8,257 nucleotides of DNA from Chloroflexota bacterium (GTDB lineage: Bacteria; Chloroflexota; Limnocylindria; Limnocylindrales; CSP1-4), in NCBI GenBank assembly GCA_027457005.1, contig DAIDTV010000066.1, forward strand, positions 1 to 8,257, given 5' to 3'. Each line of letters starts with the position of its first letter. Within the stretch, counting starts at the first letter, position 1. The position numbers and the translations under genes were made by a program. Of this stretch, positions 6,269 through 8,257 are shown one piece after another. The notes beneath the pieces are model-generated. The model was not told where the DNA came from and ran no database searches. It saw only the letters and a list, made by a program, of their open reading frames with translations.

Positions 6269-7174
6269 CCACGAGGCCCAGCAGTCGAGCGCCCATCGGC
6301 AAGGGTGTGGCTCCAGGCGATCCGACCCGCCACCCTGCCCGCTGCTGCGAGTGGCGTGGTGGTCGGGCTGGGGGCGGCGCTGGCCGTGGCGACGCCGTTC
6401 CGGGTCGACGCGGCCGCGCTGTGCCTCGCCGTCGCGCTCCTGCTGCAGGCGGCGGCCAACCTGGCCAACGATCTCTCCGATTTCCACCGGGGGGCCGACC
6501 ACCCGGACCGGGTGGGCCCGCTGCGGGTGGCGGCCGCGGGGCTCGTGTCCGGGCGACAGCTCGAGGCGGCGATCGCGGTGGTGCTGGGGGCGGCCGCACT
6601 GGCGGGCCTTGCCCTCGCGGCGATCGGCGGGCCGGCGGTCCTCGTCACCGGTGCCGCCGCCATCGGCGCGCTGCTCGCGTACACCGGGGGGCCCTGGCCC
6701 TACGGATACCATGCCCTTGGCGAGCCGTTCGTGTTCGCGTTCTTCGGGCTGGTGGCGGTGGTCGGGACGGCCTGGCTTCAGGCCGGGCGCGTGGAGCCGC
6801 TCTTCGTGCTGGCCGCAATGCCCGTGGGCGCGCTCGTGACGGCGATCCTGGTGGTGAACAACCTCCGCGATCTCGATTCGGACCGGGCGGCCGGCAAGCG
6901 CACGCTGGCGGTCCTGTTCGGCCCCGCGGTGACCCGGGCGGAGTACGACGCGCTGGTAGCTGGTGCGTGCCTCGTGCCGGTGCTGGGCGCCCTGGCGGGC
7001 GGACGGCCCGTGCTGCTTCTGCCGCTGGCGGTTGCGCCCCTCGCGGCTCGCCTGGTGAGGGCGGTGCACGCCGGGGGCGACCCGCGGGAGCTCAACCGGG
7101 TGCTGCGCGATACCGCCCGACTCGCGCTGGCATTCTCGCTGCTCTTCGGTGCGGGCCTGGCGCTCTCGAGGTGA
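6266..7174 (+). CDS. menA: 1,4-dihydroxy-2-naphthoate polyprenyltransferase (MenA)
   Basis: Membrane UbiA-superfamily enzyme that joins a polyprenyl diphosphate to 1,4-dihydroxy-2-naphthoate, giving demethylmenaquinone. It has 302 residues, the usual length. The N-terminal VWLQAIRPATLPAAASGV (14-31) is typical of MenA. The first aspartate motif is N-L-A-N-D-L-S-D-F (65-73), here with D69 and D72 for Mg-diphosphate binding, followed by H-R-G-A-D. The second is N-N-L-R-D-L-D-S-D (198-206) followed by AAGKRTLAV (208-216). Between and after these are about eight hydrophobic segments, for example 28-45, 49-66, 101-120, 122-140, 154-172, 178-197, 230-247 and 283-301. The start ATG is supported by the -10 box and by the conserved N-terminus beginning shortly after. 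It implies a menaquinone-based respiratory chain. TGA at 7172-7174; convergent with the kinase gene 57 nt on. Confidence 0.95.
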   Translation: MPRGPAVERPSARVWLQAIRPATLPAAASGVVVGLGAALAVATPFRVDAAALCLAVALLLQAAANLANDLSDFHRGADHPDRVGPLRVAAAGLVSGRQLEAAIAVVLGAAALAGLALAAIGGPAVLVTGAAAIGALLAYTGGPWPYGYHALGEPFVFAFFGLVAVVGTAWLQAGRVEPLFVLAAMPVGALVTAILVVNNLRDLDSDRAAGKRTLAVLFGPAVTRAEYDALVAGACLVPVLGALAGGRPVLLLPLAVAPLAARLVRAVHAGGDPRELNRVLRDTARLALAFSLLFGAGLALSR

Positions 7175-7181
7175 ACGTGCC

Positions 7182-7218
7182 GGGTGGAGCTGCCGGGGAT
7201 GGTGCGCCGCTTCCACCC
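7182..7218. terminator. Hairpin between the convergent menA and histidine-kinase genes
   Basis: GGGTGGA (7182-7188) pairs perfectly with TCCACCC (7212-7218); with one bulged T the stem extends inward by GC/GC. It lies in the 57-nt gap between the two stop codons, as expected for a two-way terminator. There is no T-run on either side, so it may only assist termination or protect 3' ends. Confidence 0.35.
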
Positions 7219-7231
7219 CTGCGACCGACGG

Positions 7232-8227
7232 TCAACCCTCGATGGGGGACATGACCGTCGCCCGGGAGATGGCGACGGTCGCGTTCAGCTCGAACCAGAA
7301 GCGGGCGCCGGAGCCCGGGACGTTCTCGACCCCGACGCGACCGCCGTGCGCCTCCACCAGGGCCCTGACGATCGCCAGCCCGAGGCCGCTGTGGCCGGCC
7401 GCTCGATCCCGAGCCTCGTCCGCCTCGAAGAATCGATCGAAGACTCTCCCGAGGTCATCTGCCGCAACGCCCGGACCCGTGTCCTCCACCTCGAACCGGA
7501 CGACGGGCCCGGTGCCATGGGTCCTGAGCCGGACCTCGCCCCCCGGGGGCGCGTGGCGCAGCGCATTGTCGACCAGCGCGGCAAGCACCTGGCGCAGCCG
7601 ATCCGGATCCCCGGTCACCGCGACCCCCGGCTCCGCCTCCACCTCCAGGCGCTGCCCGACCGCGGTCGCCCGAGCCTCGAACGCCGTCGCCGTCGCCGCC
7701 AGCAGCTCCGTGGCATCGACTGCCTGCATGGCGAGCGGCAGCTTGCCGATCTCGGCGAGGTTCAGGGTGCGGAGGTCATCGACGATCCGTGCCAGCAGGT
7801 GCGCCTGCTCGCGGATCGTCTCCACGTGATCGGTCTCGAGCGGATACACGCCGTCGAGCATCGCGCTTGACGTCGCGTCGATGACGGTGAGCGGCGTTCG
7901 CAGCTCGTGCACCACGTCCTGCAGGAACCGCCGGCGCTGGTCATCCGCCGCCTGGAGCGCGGAGGCCATCGTGTCGAACGAGCGCCCGAGTTCGCCCACC
8001 TCGTCGCGACGCGCGCCCAGGCCGGACCGGCGGGCCAGGTCGCCACCCGCGACGGCCGACGCGGCATCGCCGAGCCGCCGAAGCGGTCGCAGCACCCGGT
8101 CAGCCAGCACGAATCCCAGCAGAGAGGCAGCGAGGACGGCGACCGACGCGATCAGCAGCAACGTGGAGCTGGTCGCCCGGCCGGGCCAGACCGCCACCCT
8201 GCGCGTCGTGATCGATTCGCCGGGCAC
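7232..8227 (-). CDS. Sensor histidine kinase (HAMP-HisKA-HATPase), N-terminal sensor part missing or disrupted
   Basis: Two-component membrane kinase. Numbered from the GTG at 8227, the product has 331 residues: a hydrophobic segment at about 21-43, a HAMP linker (ADRVLRPLRRLGDAA through EVGELGRSFDTM, 42-87), the H-box FLQDVVHELRTPLTV with phospho-acceptor His107, the N-box LVDNALRHA (218-226), the G1 box VEDTGPGV (247-254), the F-box region VFDRFFEAD (262-270) and the G2 box GLGLAIV (281-287). All catalytic boxes are intact. Kinases of this type usually have a first membrane helix and an extracytoplasmic domain before the segment seen here. The GTG has no ribosome site and is directly preceded by an in-frame TAG (8230-8228). 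The gene is therefore 5'-truncated, broken, or joined to foreign DNA near the edge. No response regulator is visible; it would lie beyond the right edge. TGA at 7234-7232. Confidence 0.85.
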   Translation of the reverse strand: MPGESITTRRVAVWPGRATSSTLLLIASVAVLAASLLGFVLADRVLRPLRRLGDAASAVAGGDLARRSGLGARRDEVGELGRSFDTMASALQAADDQRRRFLQDVVHELRTPLTVIDATSSAMLDGVYPLETDHVETIREQAHLLARIVDDLRTLNLAEIGKLPLAMQAVDATELLAATATAFEARATAVGQRLEVEAEPGVAVTGDPDRLRQVLAALVDNALRHAPPGGEVRLRTHGTGPVVRFEVEDTGPGVAADDLGRVFDRFFEADEARDRAAGHSGLGLAIVRALVEAHGGRVGVENVPGSGARFWFELNATVAISRATVMSPIEG

Positions 8228-8257
8228 CTACGACGTGATGACCGGGACCGCGAGCGG
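8160..8257 (+). CDS. Possible fragment of an unidentified beta-rich protein running off the window
   Basis: The + frame starting at 8160 is open to the edge and reads N-V-E-L-V-A-R-P-G-Q-T-A-T-L-R-V-V-I-D-S, then P-G-T-Y-D-V-M-T-G. This looks like consecutive amphipathic beta strands with turns at P-G, as in secreted beta-sandwich or cupredoxin-like domains. Codon first positions are purine-rich (23 of 32) and second positions are the poorest in GC (17 of 32), which suits coding on this strand better than the opposite one. Upstream of about 8160 the same frame is only the complement of the kinase membrane helix. No start codon with a ribosome site is seen; GTG 8163 is the nearest. It may be an antisense shadow, so the family remains unassigned. 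Confidence 0.3.

Noticed and set aside
6137..7216. About 360-residue N-terminal extension of TldD on the - strand through the intergenic region and menA
   Set aside because: It is open only because stops are rare. The peptide is a repetitive mix of R, H, Q, E and G, opposite a solid MenA, and the TldD family N-terminus begins at 6136.
7149..7870. Plus-strand open frames opposite the histidine kinase (226 and 228 residues)
   Set aside because: Antisense to the fully recognised H, N, G1, F and G2 kinase boxes; no domain pattern of their own.
1..8257. Searched for tRNA or rRNA genes, CRISPR repeats, transposase genes and long inverted repeats
   Set aside because: None was recognised; the window is filled by the listed protein genes with short gaps.

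Overview
This is a GC-rich (roughly 70% or more) bacterial window, densely packed with ordinary chromosomal genes. There is no IS element, phage gene, tRNA, rRNA or CRISPR array. It encodes a peptidoglycan ligase, menaquinone synthesis and a TldD/TldE protease pair. Three genes appear to start leaderless from a TANNNT box 6-7 nt upstream of ATG. Together with the GC content and the form of the Mur ligase and kinase, this suggests a Chloroflexota lineage (Limnocylindria-like) or an actinobacterium. The taxonomic call is an inference from memory of family appearance, not a search.

Layout. (1) Positions 1-2712, + strand: a MurC-type Mur ligase cut by the left edge; an NTF2/SnoaL-like protein whose ATG lies inside the end of the ligase gene; and a YajQ-family nucleotide-binding protein with a strong Shine-Dalgarno sequence. 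(2) Positions 2776-6136, - strand: an operon tldD > pmbA (tldE) > HemG-like flavodoxin, joined by an ATGA overlap and a 5-nt gap. (3) Positions 6137-6265: a 129-bp divergent control region with a -10 box facing each way and a 10-bp direct repeat. (4) Positions 6266-7174, + strand: MenA prenyltransferase. (5) Positions 7232-8227, - strand: a sensor histidine kinase (one visible membrane segment, HAMP, HisKA, HATPase) convergent with menA. Its 5' end is anomalous: an in-frame TAG directly precedes the only upstream start, and the last ~100 bases read better as a protein on the + strand.

How the genes fit together. MurC adds the first amino acid to the peptidoglycan stem peptide. MenA makes the lipid quinone, and the flavodoxin belongs to a family whose E. 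coli member HemG passes electrons to menaquinone, a possible but unproven link. TldD and TldE normally work as a heterodimeric metalloprotease on unfolded or modified peptides; no peptide substrate gene is visible nearby. No clearly new system was found. The points most worth checking are the kinase/right-edge anomaly, the repetitive Ala/Pro/Gly insertion in MurC and the consistent leaderless promoters.
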